A DNA stretch of 7,250 nucleotides from Acidilobaceae archaeon (GTDB lineage Archaea > Thermoproteota > Thermoprotei_A > Sulfolobales > Acidilobaceae), in NCBI GenBank assembly GCA_027057815.1, contig JALURD010000273.1:1-7250 (forward strand), in the 5' to 3' direction. Numbering within the stretch: the stretch's first letter is position 1; each line of letters opens with the position of its first letter. The translations under genes were made by a program, and so were the position numbers. The notes below the pieces were generated by a model. That model saw nothing but the letters and a program-made list of their open reading frames with translations, ran no database searches and was not told where the DNA came from. Below are positions 5,932-7,250 of this stretch, piece after piece.

Positions 5932-6262
5932 TAACCCAGACCCTGATTGCGTGGCTAGCCCCGGATACAGCTGCGAGGACGACTAGAGCCGCGGCTGCAA
6001 GCTGGGCCCCCACGGCTATAGAGGCTGCAAGCAATGCTAGGGCGGGCACGGCTAGTATTGGAGGCGTGGCTGCCAATCCCTTAAGTGGCACTCCCCACTC
6101 TCTCGCAAGCCTAATGTAGTAAGCATTGCATAAGATTAAATGGAGAGCGCCTGCAAAAGCTCCGGCAGCCGTGAGGCCAGCTGACTGGTTAAGGTAACCA
6201 GCAGCGAGTAGGGGGACGGCAACGAAGAAGAATGGTAGCCCAATAGGCCGGGCCTCACTCAC
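5861..6262 (-). CDS. Small integral membrane protein, four predicted helices
   Basis: The 133 residues contain about four hydrophobic segments (roughly 8-24, 30-50, 65-87 and 89-111), rich in Ala, Leu and Val. A basic cytoplasmic-looking tail follows (SGRRKRLARCMKAVEEQ, 112-128). I do not recognise the family and no catalytic or transport motif is visible. The start is GTG at 6262, preceded by GGTGGG and, further out, GGGGTTA. A TATA-like TTAAAA on the minus strand (about 6305-6310) would place transcription near 6280. The gene is divergent from a winged-helix gene across a 90-bp region full of TTAAGC repeats, so it is a likely target of that protein. The last 71 bases overlap, tail to tail, the uncharacterised gene on the other strand. 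Continuous hydrophobic periodicity makes a real membrane protein likely. Confidence 0.6.
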   Translation of the reverse strand: MSEARPIGLPFFFVAVPLLAAGYLNQSAGLTAAGAFAGALHLILCNAYYIRLAREWGVPLKGLAATPPILAVPALALLAASIAVGAQLAAAALVVLAAVSGASHAIRVWVISGRRKRLARCMKAVEEQLPQLR

Positions 6263-6281
6263 AATCCCACCGTAACCCCAC

Positions 6282-6325
6282 TTTAACGCTTAATCCCAGA
6301 CGATTTTAAGCGTTTAAGCTTAAGC
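6282..6325. promoter_or_regulatory. Candidate operator: cluster of TTAAGC/GCTTAA motifs in a divergent promoter
   Basis: TTAAGC or its complement occurs five times: GCTTAA at 6288-6293, TTAAGC at 6306-6311, 6314-6319 and 6320-6325, and GCTTAA at 6318-6323. TTTAACGCTTAA (6282-6293) and TTAAGCGTTTAA (6306-6317) form an inverted repeat with 11 of 12 positions complementary, and 6314-6323 is a perfect 10-bp palindrome. The copies overlap the TATA-like elements on both strands. This is what a site for an autoregulating dimeric regulator would look like. Because TTTAAG itself resembles a crenarchaeal TATA box, some copies may simply be promoter elements. Confidence 0.5.
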
Positions 6326-6341
6326 TAAGACGTGGCCCAGC

Positions 6342-6347
6342 GGGGAG
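6342..6347 (+). promoter_or_regulatory. Ribosome binding site favouring ATG 6353
   Basis: GGGGAG ends 5 bases before ATG 6353. An upstream in-frame GTG at 6332 has no such site but would suit leaderless initiation from a TATA-like TTTTAAG at 6304-6310. Confidence 0.45.
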
Positions 6348-6352
6348 TAGGC

Positions 6353-6652
6353 ATGCAACCGATTACCAAGAGGTGGCCCAAGAAGAGGGAAGTAGCCGCC
6401 CTCTGGCTCTTGCACAGGAGAGGTCCCAGGCTTAACATAGGGGTAGCCATAGACTTATTGAGGGAGGAACTATGCGTGACTAAGAGAACTGCGTCGAATA
6501 TCGTGAAGAGGCTGAGAAGGATCGGAGCCCTTAAAATTGAGAGAGAAGGAGATAGTTTCGTCGTCGAGGCACTGGATCCCGCCGAATTCATAGGTAGATA
6601 CGCTTCATCCTATATAGCCTCCAGGAAAGGTAGGTGTAGGAGTGGCGGATGA
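6353..6652 (+). CDS. Small winged-helix DNA-binding protein (MarR/ArsR-like size)
   Basis: Counted from ATG 6353 the protein has 99 residues and is strongly basic. The order is helix KREVAALWLLHRRG (11-24), helix NIGVAIDLLREEL (28-40), a recognition-helix-like TKRTASNIVKRLRRIG (43-58), and a beta wing ALKIEREGDSFVVEAL (59-74). A helical C-terminal tail follows (75-92). This is a typical winged-helix layout in which the second and third helices form the helix-turn-helix. No ligand-binding domain is present, and I see no metal-site pattern in its two cysteines (41 and 95). GTG 6332 is an alternative start that adds seven residues. The repeat cluster directly upstream suggests that it represses itself and the divergent membrane-protein gene. 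It may also be co-transcribed with the downstream reductase, since its stop overlaps an ATG in the next frame (ATGA at 6649-6652). Confidence 0.75.
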   Translation: MQPITKRWPKKREVAALWLLHRRGPRLNIGVAIDLLREELCVTKRTASNIVKRLRRIGALKIEREGDSFVVEALDPAEFIGRYASSYIASRKGRCRSGG

Positions 6653-6786
6653 AGAGGGCCGTACTCACCGACACCAGCATGGGGAGACCTTTAAGTCCGG
6701 ACGCCGCCAGAGAAACGCTGTGCCGTACTCCAGGGTCCTCTACGTACTTTAACCCCGTTAAGCTCAAGCAGAGTGGGGTGAGCGAG
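6653..6786 (+). promoter_or_regulatory. Probable promoter region, or N-terminal extension, of the reductase gene
   Basis: Two TATA-like elements occur here: CCTTTAAGT (6688-6696) and ACTTTAACC (6747-6755). The second predicts transcription near 6777, ten bases before GTG 6787. GGGGTGA (6775-6781) is a good ribosome binding site 5 bases before that GTG. The 9-bp GCCGTACTC occurs at 6658-6666 and 6722-6730. The reductase frame is also open through this stretch, so it could instead be translated from ATG 6649. Confidence 0.45.
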
Positions 6787-7250
6787 GTGCAGGCATCCAG
6801 GAGGCCAACTCTGCTGGGTAGGGGCTTTTTCAAGAGGCCTAAGCAGGGCGAGAGATACGACGTAGTAATAATTGGAGGCGGCCCTGCCGGGCTATCGGCA
6901 GCCATCTACGCAGCCAGGTTCCTCTTGAAGACTGCTGTCATAGCGGAGGAGGTAGGCGGCCAGCTCAACCTAACCGACTGGGTCGACGACTATCCAGCTC
7001 TAGGTAAGATCAAGGCCAGCGAGCTGGTTAAGAGGTTCAGAAGCCACGCTGAGGACCTCTTCGGGGTCGAAGTCTACGAGAGACTCAGGGTTGAGAGGTT
7101 CGAGCGCGTGGACGACGTCTGGTTCAAGATAACAGGTTCTAGGGGCCTCGAGGTCTACGCGAAGACCATAATCATGGCGGTTGGCAGTAAGAGGAGGAAG
7201 CTTAACGTGCCTGGAGAGAAGGAGTATGCAGGCAAGGGTGTGAGCTACTG
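6787..7250 (+). CDS. trxB: Thioredoxin reductase-like FAD/NAD(P)H flavoprotein, 3' truncated by the window
   Basis: From GTG 6787 the protein has 154 complete residues in the window. A basic 23-residue lead (RRPTLLGRGFFKRPKQGER) precedes the FAD-binding Rossmann motif YDVVIIGGGPAGLSAAIYAAR (24-44, glycines in GGGPAG at 30-35). Then come GGQLNLTDWVDDYP, the usual thioredoxin-reductase flavin segment, an acidic-basic helical stretch, and TIIMAVGSKRRKLNVPGE, the second FAD-contacting ATG-like motif. The final codons read GKGVSY plus a partial TG codon. In this family GVSYCATC follows, so the window ends inside the first redox cysteine. The NAD(P)H domain lies outside. The enzyme would reduce thioredoxin- or glutaredoxin-like proteins in the cytoplasm. 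An in-frame ATG at 6649, overlapping the previous stop and preceded by AGGAG at 6638-6642, would add 46 residues. I prefer 6787 because the added residues show no family features. Confidence 0.9.
   Translation, partial: MQASRRPTLLGRGFFKRPKQGERYDVVIIGGGPAGLSAAIYAARFLLKTAVIAEEVGGQLNLTDWVDDYPALGKIKASELVKRFRSHAEDLFGVEVYERLRVERFERVDDVWFKITGSRGLEVYAKTIIMAVGSKRRKLNVPGEKEYAGKGVSY

Noticed and set aside
6588..6905. Minus-strand open frame over the regulator and reductase boundary
   Set aside because: It is antisense to the FAD-binding motif of the reductase and lacks coding character.

Overview
The window looks like a chromosomal segment of a hyperthermophilic crenarchaeon, probably Desulfurococcales or close to Pyrodictiaceae. 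The grounds are GC-rich DNA with ATA isoleucine and AGG/AGA arginine codons, frequent GTG and TTG starts, GGGGTGA-type ribosome binding sites, TTTAWA-type TATA boxes close to start codons, and a KaiC-like ATPase beside archaeal-style enzymes. The lineage is an inference from style and was not tested by a search.

Layout from left to right. (1) Positions 1-1548, plus strand: the last 36 codons of a class II aminoacyl-tRNA-synthetase-fold enzyme (AsnRS or archaeal asparagine synthetase type), then after 28 bp a stand-alone FMN domain of the glutamate synthase family. The pair points to amino-nitrogen metabolism. (2) Positions 1635-3041, plus: a RecA/KaiC-type ATPase with an intact first domain and an apparently dead second domain. 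(3) Positions 3137-5163, minus: sucC then sucD, the two subunits of ADP-forming succinyl-CoA synthetase, as a two-gene operon behind a clear TATA box. It converges on the KaiC-like gene. (4) Positions 5164-5382: a divergent intergenic region holding the sucC promoter and, facing right, a second TATA box followed by a GC-rich leader with competing hairpins. (5) Positions 5383-5931, plus: an unrecognised 182-residue protein whose 3' end overlaps, tail to tail, a four-helix small membrane protein on the minus strand (5861-6262). (6) Positions 6263-6352: a short divergent promoter region with five copies of a TTAAGC/GCTTAA motif. (7) Positions 6353-6652, plus: a small winged-helix DNA-binding protein, then a thioredoxin-reductase-like flavoprotein that runs off the right edge just as its redox-active cysteine pair begins.

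How the genes may work together. SucCD interconverts succinate and succinyl-CoA, in the TCA cycle or in a carbon-fixation cycle such as dicarboxylate/4-hydroxybutyrate. The winged-helix protein sits between a divergent membrane protein and a thioredoxin reductase, and the repeat cluster in front of it is a natural candidate for its operator. I see no mobile element, CRISPR array, tRNA or rRNA. Most of the window is ordinary archaeal housekeeping. The parts that merit attention are the structured leader with its orphan protein, the TTAAGC cluster, the half-degenerate KaiC-like protein and the glutamate synthase domain without cluster cysteines.
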